Assembly: GCA_020809705.1 (NCBI GenBank)
Contig: CP085834.1
Location: 4,030,001-4,094,000, forward strand
Direction: 5' to 3'
DNA: 64,000 nt
Source of the DNA: Calonectria ilicicola
Taxonomy: Eukaryota > Ascomycota > Sordariomycetes > Hypocreales > Nectriaceae
This document shows, piece by piece, positions 13,690 through 26,472 of this stretch. A program made the position numbers and the translations under genes. The notes under the pieces are model-generated. The model was given only the letters and a program-made list of their open reading frames with translations, had not been told where the DNA came from and did no database searches. Positions within the stretch are counted from its first letter, which is position 1. Each line of letters opens with the position of its first letter.

Positions 13690-16600
13690 CTAAAGATCAA
13701 AAATTATATTTTACTAAATAAAATATATAATAAGCTCTATTATAATAGAAAGATATAATATATAAAGGAACTAATACTAATAGTCTATCCTATATTTATT
13801 ATCTAGAGAATTATAAATAGTAAAAGAAAAGGTAGAATAATTATAGACCTTTAATCTCTAAACTAATTAACTATCCCTAATATATATCTTTTACTAGATT
13901 AAGATAATATTATATTAAAAATAAAGGGTATAAAATGATTTTTAATATTTAATAAAATAAGATTTTTTTATTAATTACTTATATTTAAGGAGCACTAGAA
14001 TCAAATGATTATTATATCTAATCAAGATTTAAAGGAATCTGTAAGGAGGTTATAATAGAAATATAGTAGGAAATATATTTCTAAGAGCGCAAATATAAGG
14101 AAGATAATTAATATTTTTAGGTATTAATAATCTTCAAAAACAAGGGATAAAAATAATATATTTTATATATATATAATATATAAAATAAAGAAGTTTTAGA
14201 GGAGTGTTTCAGTTAGGTTGAATAATGTGATATTTATGACTGATAACTGATGACTGATGACTGATATCCCTTTTCTTAGTTGGAAAGGGTCCCTAGTTAT
14301 ATAGACGAATTTTCCTTCTCTTCCACTTATACAAAAACGTTTAAGCTTTTAGGCTAGTCTTGAATAGGAAAAATAGTTTTGTTTTTCTTCCGTTTTCAGC
14401 ACTTGGTTTTGAACTTAGCTGAATCCGGCTGCCGGATCCGGCTGACCGGATCCGGTCTTCCGGATCTAGTATTTCCGGATTAGGAAGGTTAGTCCGGTTG
14501 TGCTCAGAGGAGCCCAGGGAAATCCGGCTTAGCTTTCCTATTTAGGAAGGTAGGATAATAATATCCTTACAGAATCTAATATTATATTAATAGGATTTAA
14601 GAATGCACCTACTTTTATATAAAGATTTTAAAATAAGCTTTTTAGTAATTATAAGAGCTTTATATAAATCTATATTAATAATATAATTATTTTTTCTATT
14701 ACTTTTAAAAAATATTTATAATACTTTAAAAAGGTATTATAAATTATTTTTAATAATAAAATAAAGATTATAATAAATAAGTCATTTTTAGCATACTTAA
14801 GGATATAATTGCTTAAATTTATTATAAATAGAAATAAAATCTAGAAAATAAGAGATCAATTAGTAGCCTTTATTAAAATAGTAATATTAACTAGTTTAGA
14901 AGAACTTAAGACTTACTTAAAAATAGCTGGTTTTCTCTATTAAGGAATATTATAATTTAAAGTAAGAGTAAAGCTATTATAAAGAAGAAAAATAGAATTA
15001 TTATAGAAAGTTAGAAAAAATAATAAGATCCTACTAGGATTATTAAGATCTATTAAAAAGAAGAAAATCTCTTTAAAGAAGTTTAAATCTACTAAAGAAA
15101 AACTAGAATCATTTAAAAACTTAAAATAATTTCTTATAAATCAATTCCTTCTTTATTATTATAATCTAATTAAACCACTTTTCTTTAAATTAGATATATA
15201 TAAGAATGGATTTAATTTATATATATTCTAATTATATAAAGAATAGAATAAGAAAATAATTTTAAGGAAAGATATACTTACTAACAATCTAAAACCTATT
15301 ATATTTCTATCTTAGTTAACTTTAATAACTAAGAAGAAATATAAATCTATAAAAGCAGAGATAGTAGTAATTAGATAGATAATAAGATAATTAAGAAAAA
15401 TAATCTAATCTAACTAAAATCTAGTTAATATTATTATAGATTATATAATAATATAAGAAATTATTATATATACTTCTTTTAATACTTTTAATCTTAATAA
15501 AGTTAATTTTAAGCTAATAAATATTATAAACTATTTATTAATCTTTTAACTTTATATATTTTATATTTTAAGAATATTTAATATAATATTTAATATATTA
15601 TTATAACTATTAATTAAAAAACTATTATATTAGAATATTAAAAAGAATAAATTTAATAAATTAAAAGTAGTAGTTAATATTATAATAATAGAAATTATAA
15701 TAGCTCTAGAGCTAAAATTAAGGATCTTATAAGAATACTCTAAAGATAAGAAACTATTATAAATTTAAAAAAACTTATAAAGAATCTAGCAAGAAAAAGG
15801 CTCAAATTATCTAATAGAATAAAAATTATAGAAGTTATAGGAACTAGTAGAAGATAGAATATTATATTATATTAACTATTATAGGAAAAGAAGGATTTAT
15901 ATTCTTTACTTAATAATCAAAACTATCCTTATAATAATCTATAATAATAAAGAATATTTAGACTTTTATAGAATAATATCTAAATTAGAATAAATATATT
16001 TTTATAAAATAGCTAAAATAGTAGAAAAGTTTATTATATATTGCCTAAGATATTAAGAAAACTTTATTAATTATAAGAGGAAAATAGGAGAGCTATAGTT
16101 AATTTTAACTATTCTAAGGGTATTTTATACTATAGTATTAGATTTTATAATAGATCTATTAATAGAAGATTCCTAAAGAATAATGTGGGCTATCCTAAGG
16201 CACATTAAATTAGATACAATATATCTAATAAATTATCTATTCTTAAAGAAAACTATAATAGTAGTAGGATACTTATCATATATAACTAAAAAATAGGCAA
16301 TTATATTCCTATAATTATAAATAATATATAATTAAGGAATTCTAATAAATTTTAATTAATAAAAATATAAAATTCATAAGCACTTTTTAAAGAGCTATAT
16401 TAGCTCTCTTAAAAGCTATATACCTTATCTTAACCATATATTATTCTTAGACTAATAGTAGTACTAAGCAGAAGAACCAATTAGTTAAGATAGCTATATA
16501 GTATTATATCATAATAAAGCCAGATATAACATAGATATAGATATTTTTAGTAATATAATATTATCTAAATAATATTATTTTAAGTAATATTAGAAAATCA

Positions 16601-17300
16601 TTAAATAAATTAATTTATAGATTTAAATTAAGGATAGTAGTAGATTTTATTATACTTATTAATATAATTAATAAAGAAACTAATAAAATTATAATAAATA
16701 TCTTATAAAAATTATATTCTTATAAAGTTATATTTCTTATTAATACTATAATAAGATTATTAAAAATATAATATAATAATAGTTATATATTAGTAAAGAT
16801 CAATTAAGAAGATACTATTTACCTCAGATTATATAATAAGTACTATTTACTAAGAAAGCTAAAAAGAAAGTAATTATTAATTAAAGCTAGACCTTACTAA
16901 ATAATATATAGAATCTACTAATAAACTATAAAACTTAACTTCCCTTTATATTAAAAAGTATATTTAATAATCTTAATTATATATATATAGAAATTATAAT
17001 AAGGTAAAGATCCATTTAAGAAAATATAACCTTCTCTACTACTAATAATAATTAAAAGATCAAAAATTATAAACCATTAGAAAATAAATAAAATTACTTA
17101 ATTAAGGATTTACTAGTATTATAATAAATTAATTAAATATTTTCTTATTTAATAAAAAGGATTTATTATTAAAGAAAACTCTTAATTAAAAGAATCTAAT
17201 ATTAAGATAAATATTTCTAATACTATAAATGAATTCCTTAAAAAATACCTAACTAATTAGGAAGAGGAATATTAAAAGAAAGATTTCTAAAAACCACTTA
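13690..17300 (+). pseudogene. Element D pol relic: RT, RNase H, integrase
   Basis: Read through stop codons, the plus strand shows the Pezizomycotina gypsy RT start (GRIIIDL followed by SLN, about 13,830-13,870). The RT is then cut by the solo LTR at 14,040-14,571 and resumes with LIGFKNAPTF (about 14,590) and the active-site block IYINNIIIFS (14,668-14,697; YxDD is now NN by G-to-A). RNase H follows (about 15,120-15,560: KLDIY, IFLS, KAEIVVI). The integrase region (about 15,900-16,990) matches the family around its zinc-binding and DFI segments. There are dozens of TAG/TAA codons, so nothing here can be translated. Confidence 0.75.
14040..14571. mobile_element. Solo LTR (532 bp) inserted in element D reverse transcriptase
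   Basis: The segment begins TGTAAGGAGG and ends ATCCTTACA, giving TG...CA ends with a matching short inverted repeat, and is flanked by perfect 5-bp direct repeats GAATC (14,035-14,039 and 14,572-14,576). Removing it and one GAATC rejoins the interrupted RT reading frame. No internal retroelement sequence is present, so it is a solo LTR left by LTR-LTR recombination or a non-autonomous element. The left ~150 bp is AT-rich, while the right ~380 bp keeps normal GC. It contains a cluster of CCGGAT/ATCCGG motifs (about 14,420-14,530) and four ACTGAT repeats (about 14,240-14,270). Confidence 0.85.
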
Positions 17301-18014
17301 ATCTAAAAATAATAACTAGATTAAGGCTTTAAACCCTTTAAATAAGCAAAACTAATACATTTTATTTTATTTTAATTTATTTCTTATATTATATATAACA
17401 ATTAAAAACAATATCTTTAAAGGTAAAAATAACACCTAGGATATTAATATTAATTCTAAGAAAAATACACTTATAAAGAGTTACTATAAGGATAATTTTA
17501 TTAAAGAATCTATTTTACTTTTAATTATTAAGCAAATATTTCTTATTAATTCTAACTAAAGCCAAATTTCTCTTTTATATCTTCTTAAATTTATATAAAA
17601 AAATTAAAAAATTAAAATTAATTTTATATTATTATTTTTAACTTATTATAAATACCTTAATAAAAATAATCTTCTAAAAAAAAATAATTAAATTTCTTTA
17701 TTTATATATTTATTAAGATAATAAATAATAAAGAAAGAATTACTTATATTAGCCCTATTAATTGAAAAAATAATAATTATAATAATTAAAGAATTAACTT
17801 AATATTATTAAAAATAATAAATTCTTTAAAATTTAAGAAATTAAGTATATTTAATTAGAATAAAAATATATTTAATTTTATATATAAATAATATAAGTAT
17901 TAAAAAGAATTATTTTAAGAAAAGAAGGTAAGATACTAAAAATAAAAAGATAAGCAATAAGTAAGACAAGATAGAATCAACTTATAAAAAGATATAGCTA
18001 TTATCGAGTTTTTT
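17301..18014 (+). other. Element D, post-integrase AT-rich stretch, no gene seen
   Basis: RIPed sequence after the last recognisable integrase remains. It ends abruptly at a poly-T run near 18,010, where base composition changes. No domain is recognised. Confidence 0.5.
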
Positions 18015-18948
18015 TTATTAATACAGGTACACTACAAGGCCAAAGTACCCTAACCTTAGGAAATAACTAGACAATTGAAGAGTTTTTACCTAAACATAAT
18101 AATATAAGGCTTGAAACCAATAAACCAAAATACCCAAAAGTAAATGCATAGGCTGTTGTAACCTTACCACAACCTCTGATCGACCCTCCTGAATAGTAAA
18201 CTTCTAGAATCATAGAACATCCAGATCCACTTACTCAGTTGGATGAGTCATATAACGATGAAGGTTTTAACACAACCAACATTAGAGCATTGTATTCAGC
18301 CGGTTGGGTAAAAAGCTTCTTCAACCTTTAGAACAGGCCCACACAACAGCAGTCATAATAGCGGTTCCAAGGGAATGTAGAAGTCTAAATGCCTTCAAAT
18401 CAAACAGATGTTTAAAAACCTAGAAATACGGCCAAAGAGGTATCTAAATCTACAAATAAAAGAAGCAGATTTTTCACTAAAGATATTATCTCAATTCACA
18501 CCTTCAAGAAGACCCTCAAACCATCAACTTATGCGAACGTTCAACGTACTTCTTCTGCCTCTACCTCTGACTGATATCAACGTCATCGATCCATTCACAC
18601 GCTATCATTGCAAGTACTTCCATTATGTTTATCAATCATAAACAACACTGTTACCAGCCTCCGCTATAAGGCTTACGCAAAACCAAAGCTCCACACACCA
18701 TAGCACACAACATCGCTCCTCTTCACAAAAAGCTAACATACCTTAAGCAACAGCTGCACGCGCACAAACAAACAAACCAACCACCGCCCGCAATATCTCC
18801 AATCAACTAAATAGCCTAAAAGAAGGAGGATAAAGCTATATTTAATAATATTATGAAAAGTATTATTATTGAAATTGTTAAGGAGACCCTTATCTGCTAT
18901 AGAGGTAAGGCTATTGATTGGTTCTTTAGCCTGGTTGGGAAAGGCTAT
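18015..18948. other. Poorly RIPed segment within element D, left of element A
   Basis: About 0.93 kb of roughly normal composition, A/C-rich and G-poor on this strand, sits inside RIP-burned DNA. It continues beyond element A at 24,323-24,590, because the two pieces join across A's GTTAT duplication. The longest open stretch (18,408-18,641, 77 codons) has no recognisable domain and I do not call it a gene. Towards 18,850-18,948, one plus frame stays open into the right-hand piece for a few dozen codons after removal of A. It could be captured host DNA, part of another transposon, or a stretch of D that was single-copy and so escaped RIP. Confidence 0.55.
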
Positions 18949-18953
18949 GTTAT

Positions 18954-19165
18954 TGTCACAGGCTGAAGCCTGGCAGAGGATTACGGCTATGCCATATCCA
19001 CCTAGATTAAGCTTCATGACTATGTTGGTAGCAAGGGCATACTAAGGCATATATAATTAGAAGAATACATTCTTCTAATTATCTTCTTCTCCTTTCTTCT
19101 TAGCTTTAAATAGATTAATATAGAATATTCTTTAGATTAAATAAACCTAGGATTAGCTTTTTATA
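18954..19165 (+). repeat. 5' LTR of element A
   Basis: 212 bp. The outer ~110 bp is almost un-RIPed (TGTCACAGGC onwards) while the inner part is AT-shifted, a clear gradient from the edge inwards. Confidence 0.9.
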
Positions 19166-21130
19166 TATTTAAAGTTTAATTAATTTTAATATAAATTATT
19201 AATTAAGATATTTATAGATATAATAATAGATTAAGGATCTAGTAGTTTAGTATTAGATAAAGTAATCTAATAATAGCTAGTATAGCTTATATAATAAAGA
19301 TTAAGTGTAGCTTTAGCTTTAATCTAGAAGTAAATTATATAATTAAGAGCTTAATAAAATAATATAATAAAAAGATTAATATTATTATAAGAATATCTTA
19401 AGAAAAGTTTAAAGATCTTAATTAAGGTAGAGTTATTAAATTTAATTAGATTAAATATTAATATTTTTTAATAGTTTTTTTTAAAGTAAAAGTTATTTTT
19501 AAATTTATTAAAGTTTTTAAGTAATTATTATAAATATTTAATATAATTATAATAAATAAAAAATAAATTAAAGCTAGATATTTATCTTTATATATTAAAT
19601 TAAGAGTTTTAATATTTAATTAATTTATATTTAGTAATAAGATCTTAGAAGATAGTGGCTACCTTTTATACTATTAGAGGATCTAGAGGTTATTATAATC
19701 TTATAAACTTTATATATTACTTGGATTATATATATAAGAATATTAATTTATAAGTATATATAATAATATTTTTATAAATCTTTTAATAAAATAAAAATAC
19801 TTTTTTTATAAGCTTTTTATTTAAATTTAAGTAAATTATAGTAAATATAAAAGGCTTTTAATAGATTAATTAAGCTAAGATTATCTTTTTAGAAGATATA
19901 TTAAATTTATAATTATAATATAATTTAATTATAATAGATCTACTATATAATTATATAGGCTAGCTAGCTTAAATATAGGATATAACTTAGAAGCTAAAGA
20001 AACTTAAAAAGTTAAAAAAAAGGAACCTACTATTAGCTAAAAGTAAGATTATATTTCTTAGGTCTTTAAAATAATTAAGAATTATAAAAATAATATATTA
20101 ATAATAGATAAAGTAGTTACTAAGAAACTAACCTCTTATAAATAGCCTACTAATAATCAAGACTAAGATATATAATATTATTTTAATTATAAAAGCTTTA
20201 ATTACTTAAAGGCCTCTTATCTAATTTACTAATTAATAGTTTAATAATCTTATATAAAGAAAGTTAAATAGGCTAATAGTATTAACCTTATAAAGTTAGA
20301 TTTATTTATTAATAAAGGTAAAAACTTAGAAAATAAAAAGCTTTAATATAAAGTTAAATATTAAAGTTATTTAAAAAAGATTTTTAAAAGTAAATAAAAT
20401 AAAAGCCTATAATAATTAATAGATTAGCTTTAATTAAAATAAAAGTTAATAATTAATCTATTTAAGCTTTTATTAATATAGGCTATAATACTTTTATTTT
20501 TATAAATAAAGATCTAGCTAACTAGCTAGCTCTTCTATATATTAAGAAGAAGCTATAATAATTTAGTAATTTTATTAAGTTTAAGAAAAGAACTTATATC
20601 TTTAGAATTATAGTATTAACCTTTAAAATAAAAGATTATAAGTAGAGACTATATACTTATACTATAAAAGGCCTAGAAAAGGATTTATTTTTAAATAAGC
20701 TTTAGTTAAAGGTAAATAAAATTATTTATAATATAATAAAGAAGTATATTATTTATAAAGTAATTAAAATTAAGTTATAATTTACTAGTAAAGAAGAAAC
20801 CCTAGGGGTCTATTAAATATAAGTAGCTTATTATATTATAATTATAATCTTTATAATTAAATATTATTACTTATATAGAATATATAATCTAATAGTATTA
20901 TTAATATAATCTATTAGTTTAAAAGATATTAAAAAAATCTTTTAATAAAAGATTAAAGAAGATTTAAAAAATAGATTTTAATTATATTATTTAATAAATT
21001 TAACGAATTATTTTTAATAATAAAAATAATTAAATTATTATTATATTAATTAAATATTAATTATAAAATTAATTTATAATAAAATAAATTTAAAAATAAA
21101 TTATTACTTTTTTAAAAATCTTTATATAAT
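19166..21130 (+). pseudogene. Element A gag/protease region, RIP-destroyed
   Basis: Directly downstream of the 5' LTR and upstream of RT. It is very AT-rich with stops throughout. Gag and protease are expected here by position only; I see no diagnostic motif. Confidence 0.4.
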
Positions 21131-21139
21131 ATATTTAAA

Positions 21140-21740
21140 AAGGAATTATTAATCCTTAGAAAGACTTTTAAAGATCTATTAAATAAAGGATTTATTTAAG
21201 CTAATAACTTAGCTACTAGCGCCCTAGTATTATTTATTAGGAAGCCTAGAGAAGGACTACACTTTTATTATAACTACTATACACTTAATACTATTATACA
21301 ATAGAACCGATATCCTCTTCCCTTAATTACAAAAACACTACAGAACCTATCTAAGGCTAAGTGGTTTACTAAGCTGGATGTGGTTACTGCCTTCCATAAG
21401 GTCCAAATGGTTAAAGGGCATGAGGCTAAGACTGCCTTCTGGACCTAGTTTAGGTTGTATAAGTGGCTGGTATATCTATTCGGCTTAAGCGGCGCACCTG
21501 CTATATTCTAGAGGTATATGAATAAGATATTATAAGACTTTCTAGATGACTTTATTATAGTTTATTTGAATAATATATTAATTTATTCTAGTAATTTAAA
21601 GAAGGACTATCTAGTAAAGGTATGGAAGATACTTTATGCCTTAATTGCTACTAGATTATATTTAGATTTAAAGAAGTATAAGTTTATAGTTTAAAAAGTA
21701 AAATATTTAAGATTTATTATATAAGCTAGAAAAAAAGTAT
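21140..21740 (+). pseudogene. Element A reverse transcriptase relic
   Basis: The plus-strand frame reads a chromovirus-like RT through a few stops: ALVLFIRKP, RYPLPLI, KAKWFTKLDVVTAFHKV, EAKTAFWT, FGLSGAPAIF and the active-site block VYLNNILIYS (21,560-21,589), where DD has become NN by G-to-A. Between about 21,190 and 21,540 the DNA keeps close to normal GC, unlike the rest of the element. RNase H and integrase should follow to 24,100 but are too degraded to delimit. Confidence 0.8.
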
Positions 21741-24105
21741 TTTATAATATAAAAAAATAATAAGTAATTTATAAATAAAAAGTATTTTAAATAATAAAAA
21801 ATATATAAAATTTTTAAATTTTATAAATTATTATTAAATCTTTATATTAGATTTTATAAAAATATTAATTTTTTTAATAATATTAATTTAAAAAAGGTTA
21901 TTTTTAAATAAAGATTTAATAAAACAGTAACTTTTTAAAAGCTTAAATATAAGTTTTATAAAGTTTTTATATTATAATAATAAAATCTAGATAGATTAAT
22001 ATTTTTTAAGATTAATTATTTAAATAATATATTAAAAGAAGTTTTAGTTTAAGAAAATAAGTAGGGTTATTATTAATTAATTATCTTTTACTTATAATAG
22101 CTAAGTTTAATAAAATATAATTATTTAATTTATAATAAGAAGATATTAGTAATTATATATTATTTAAATATTTAAAAAATAGAATTATATAATTATAACC
22201 TATTTATTATTATTATAGATTATAAGAATCTAATATACTTTATAAAATATTAATATTTTATAAAATAATAAAGTTATTAAATAAAATAGCTATTAGAATA
22301 TAATTTTTAATTTAAATATTAATCTAGTAGTAAGATAATAGTGCTAGATATATTAAACTATAAAGAGCAGAATATATCTAAGGGGATTGAAGATCTTAGA
22401 AAGTAGAACTATTATTTATAATTAATTCTTTAATTAGTTATTTTATAAAATAAAGTAATTATATTAAAGTAAGTTATTCTTTAGGTAGTCTAGATAAAGA
22501 TATTATAAATAATAGTTTTCTTTAATTATCTAGAGTTATAGAATTTATAAAATTAAATTATTATTATAAATAAGATTTATATAAATATATATACTATAAT
22601 ATAATAGTAGAAGTAAAGTCTATTATTTAAATTAAATTTAAAAATTTAAATTTTAAAATATACTTTAAATATTAAAAATTAATTAACTTTTTAAAATTAA
22701 TTATAAGTATCTAATAATAAGATTAATATAAAGGTATTATATACTTATATTATATAAATAGAGTATAATATTATTACTAAAGATCATTTAAACTATAATA
22801 ATATAATAATTTTAATATTAAAATAATTCTTTTAGCTAGAACTATTATAACTAATCCACCAGTTTATTACTAATTATTAAGTCTATAGAAGAAGTTATAT
22901 CTAGCAATAATTAAAAAGAAAGCTATTAAAGCCTTTACTAGTTCTAGAATAATTATAAAGTGATCTAGTTATAGATTTTATAATAGATCTTTCTTTAATA
23001 AATAAAAATAAATCTTAATATTTATAAATAATAATTAATTAATTTATATAAGTTATTATACTTAAGATTATATTTATAATAAAAGTAAAAGCCTATATAG
23101 AATAATTCTTTAATTATTATTATAAATTATATAAAATACTTTAGTTTATTATTAATAATTAAAAAAGTAATTGGATTAATAGGTTCTAGTAAGCCTTCTA
23201 TAAGTTAACTAATATTATATAATAGCTTAGTATAATATATTATCTATAGATTAATAGGGGGCTAGAATAGATAAACTAGGAAATCTAAGTATATTTATAA
23301 GTATATATTTACTATTTATAAAAGGATTAAGGTTATTATTTTTTAATAATATAGTTAATATTAAATAATTATAAGAACTTAATTATAAAAATAAATCTTT
23401 TCTTCTTAAAGTATAAGTATTATATAAAGCCTTTTAAAGTTTAGAAGATTGTTATAAAGTTACTACTAAGTAGTAATAAAGCCTAGGCTAGGAACCTACT
23501 ATAGAAGATTCAAGATATTATAAAATTTATATAAATTATAATAATTATAATATAATAATATTATAAATAAATAATAAATAAAAAATAAATATTAATAAAG
23601 AGATTTAAGATTAGAGATAAAGTCTAGATTAATTTAATTAATTATAAGTCCCCTAGGCCTTATAAGAAGCTAGATTAGCTATATTAATAATATATTATAA
23701 TAAAAGTAATAAATATATATATAATAAAGATTAATATACTTAGGGCAATATATCTATAATTCTATATTAATCTTTTAAAAAGAGCATAATAAGATCCCTT
23801 ATTAGAATAATAATAAAATAACTTCTAGCCTTTGTTAATTTAAGTAGATAGTAAAGATAAATAAATAATTAAAAAAATCCTATATATTAAATAAAAGTAA
23901 TAAAAATAAGATAAGATTTAAAAAACTCTTATTTAATAATATAATTATAAAAAACCTACTTAATAACTAATAAAGTTTTTAATAGAATTAAAAGCTTTAA
24001 ATATATATAAAACTATTTATAAGCTAATTATAAAATTAGATAATCTAATAAGTAAGTATATAATATTAAAATAATAAAATTATTATTTAAAAAAAGAGAA
24101 AATAA

Positions 24106-24317
24106 TATTATAAACTAAAGTCTAATAAAGGATTATAATTATATTATATTTATTTAAATTAAGCTTTATAATTATATTAATAATAAAAGTATACTAAGGT
24201 ATATATAATTAAAAGAATATATCCTTCTAATTATCTTCTTCTCCTTCCTTCTTAGCTTTAGATAGACTAATATAGAGCATCCTTCAGGTTGAATAAACCC
24301 AGGACCAGCCCTTCATA
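24106..24317 (+). repeat. 3' LTR of element A
   Basis: 212 bp, starting TATTATAAAC (RIPed from TGTCACAGGC) and ending CCCTTCATA, followed by GTTAT. Here the inner (left) half is RIPed and the outer (right) ~80 bp is nearly intact, the mirror image of the 5' LTR. Confidence 0.9.
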
Positions 24318-24322
24318 GTTAT

Positions 24323-24590
24323 AGCTTAAGGTAAAAGGAAGGAAATAATGTTTTCTATTAATAACTTGGCTATTATAGGTATAATAATGGCTATGGATTA
24401 TATTAATTTAATATGAAGATGTGCTAGGGAGGAATATAGCCTAGTTTAAGCTATAGTTTAAATAAAAACGCTCTTTAGGCCCTAATTAGCTTGTTTATAG
24501 TGGGTGTTTTATCTCTTTAAACCTAGGAGGGGTATAGCTATTATTTAAGTAATTAATAGTAATAATAAGATATCTACCGGTCTACTATCT
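24323..24590. other. Poorly RIPed segment within element D, right of element A
   Basis: This is the continuation of the segment at 18,015-18,948 that element A interrupted. It keeps GC-containing words such as GGGTGTTTTATC and CCTAGGAGGGG, then grades into RIPed DNA at about 24,590. No complete gene is visible. Confidence 0.5.
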
Positions 24591-26197
24591 AATTATTTTA
24601 ATATAGGAATTAAATATTTATTTAAAACTAAGCTTCCTTTAGAAGTTAAAGTTAATACCCTAGAAGTTAGAATTAATAATATAAATATTAAAGATCTTTT
24701 TAAAGATAAAAAAATTAATCTTTTATTTAAAAGTAAAAAAGAGAAAAATATAATCTTAGGAACTAATAATATTAAAAGCAAATATAATAATCTTATTATT
24801 AAATTTACTTTTATTAATAATTTTATTATTAAGAATAGATCTTTTAATAATATAATATATTATAAATATAATTATTATATATAAAAATTAATAAGCTAAG
24901 CTAATAATAAAGTAAATAAGTCTAGATTTAAGGAAGGTAATATCTATAATATATATAGATTTAGAGGAAAAAGGGAAGATATTAAGAAAAAATTCACCTA
25001 AATAGACTGCTAGATTGTCTTATACTATAAGTTTAAACTTTATAATTTAAAAGAAGTAATTAATAAAAGATATAATAAGAATTATTTACTCTACCTTTTA
25101 TTTACTAAAGTATACTATTATTATTATAAAGCTTTTTATAAAAAAAATAAATTTACTAATATATAAATTAAATAGTCTAAAAGTACTTAAGTAATTATTA
25201 ATATAATCTACTAAATTAAATAATATCTAAAAAAAACTACTACTATCTATTATAATAAAAGTTTTATTATTTATTAAAGAAAAAATTAAAACTATTAAAA
25301 ATTAATCCTTCCTTATATAAAGATTTTAATAGCTTAATTTATTAAGCTATATAGCTCTTTTAATTAATTAGTAATAAGAGCCCTTAAAGTAATTTAATAT
25401 AATTATCTCCTTAATATTACTAAAGAACCTTTTATAAAGATAATAAGAAATTTTAATATTAATATAAAAAAAATAATATAATTAAAATTAAAAATATTAC
25501 TTTTTATACCTTAATTACTATTATAAATATAAAAACTACTTTAATTAATATTAAGAAAGATTTTAATATATTTTAAAAAGAATTTAATAAAAAAATAATT
25601 AAAAATAATATCTTCCTAAAAATCTTAATAAAAATTACTTTAAATATTAAAATATTAAAAGAATATAATATTAAATTAAAAATATATATTATAAAATTAA
25701 AAGTATATAAGACTTAAATCTCTAAAAAGAAAATAAATTAGATTATTAAACTTACTATTATAAAAGTTCAAACTATCTTTAATAAGAAAGTATTTTATAA
25801 GAACCTAGCTATATAAGATCCTTCTATTACTAAAATAGAGAAGTAGATCTTACTTTTAGGTTAAAAGAGAGATTTGCCTATTAAATAAAAAGGTTTATTT
25901 AGAAAGAAAATAAAAACTATTTTAAAATTAAGTAAAGGAAATATTTTTAATTTATTTTATATTATTTTATTTAATTAAAAGTAATAAAAGATATAATTTT
26001 AAAAAATAATAAAAATAATTATTAAAAAGGTAAAATAAAATAAAAAATTATAAAAAAAAATAAAAGAAGAAAAAGGATTTTAAAAAAAGTAATAATATAA
26101 AAATAAATAATAATTATAAAAAAATAATTTTAATTAATTAAAGAAAATTTTTAAATTATTAAAATAATAATTATTTTTTTTAAATAAAAGAAATACT
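24591..26197 (+). pseudogene. Element D region before its 3' LTR, unidentified decayed ORF
   Basis: One plus frame over about 24,590-24,900 is open apart from few stops and is unusually rich in Asn, Lys and Ile, with short repeats of the N-I-x-D/K type. G-to-A mutation of GAT/GAA would make Asn/Lys from Asp/Glu, so the ancestral product may have been acidic. It lies between integrase and the 3' LTR, the position of an extra ORF in some gypsy elements. I do not recognise the family. Confidence 0.3.
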
Positions 26198-26472
26198 TAT
26201 TATAACTTTTCTCTAAATACATTAAACTAATAAATTATATATAACTTTCAACCTTCTATAAGTAAAAGCTACCTAATAATATAAAGAAGATAAGCAATAT
26301 TTAATCTTATACTATAGGACCTACCTTTCCATATTATAAGACAAAACACTACATCTAACCTTCTATTGGCTAATATTGACTTGTTATATCAGAGACCTCA
26401 TTATCTTACCTAACTACTTACCTTTAGCTAGAACCTACATACCAAACGCTGACCGCACCCAGAAGTGTAACA
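26198..26472 (+). repeat. 3' LTR of element D
   Basis: 275 bp. The last ~150 bp retains near-normal composition and ends GTGTAACA, followed by GTATC, the proposed target-site duplication. Confidence 0.85.

Larger units (their letters stand above)
18954..24317 (+). mobile_element. Ty3/gypsy LTR retrotransposon, element A
   Basis: 5,364 bp, bounded by two 212-bp LTRs (18,954-19,165; 24,106-24,317) and exact 5-bp duplications GTTAT (18,949-18,953; 24,318-24,322). LTRs start TGTCACAGG and end CCCTTCATA. Over the first 61 aligned bases about two dozen differences separate the LTRs, and every one is C/T or G/A. A purine-rich tract (AAAAAAAGAGAAAATAA) precedes the 3' LTR, as expected for a polypurine tract. 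The RT domain at 21,140-21,740 places the element on the plus strand. The same family occurs as element B. It inserted into element D. Confidence 0.9.
9863..26472 (+). mobile_element. Ty3/gypsy LTR retrotransposon, element D (nested host of A and a solo LTR)
   Basis: Two homologous 275-bp direct repeats (9,863-10,137 and 26,198-26,472) are the LTRs. Both begin TATTATAAC (RIPed from TGTTATAAC); the better-preserved 3' copy ends GTGTAACA. The flanking 5-mers are ATATT on the left and GTATC on the right, which are identical once RIP-type transitions are allowed, so they fit a target-site duplication. Pol domains lie on the plus strand in the order RT, RNase H, integrase. Without element A (plus its TSD) and the solo LTR (plus its TSD), D would be about 10.7 kb. 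That is long for this class, with about 3.5 kb between integrase and the 3' LTR not explained by pol. Further unrecognised insertions or an extra ORF are possible. Confidence 0.8.

Noticed and set aside
14235..14275. CRISPR-like short repeats (ACTGAT x4)
   Set aside because: Seven- to eight-base units without spacers inside an LTR; a simple tandem repeat in a eukaryote.
18408..18641. 77-codon frame in the un-RIPed segment
   Set aside because: No domain, no splice or promoter context; the surrounding sequence is open by chance in several frames.
24593..24781. Minus-strand 62-codon hydrophobic frame
   Set aside because: It is antisense to the decayed plus frame of element D; Leu/Ile/Phe runs are the complement of Asn/Lys/Asp codons.
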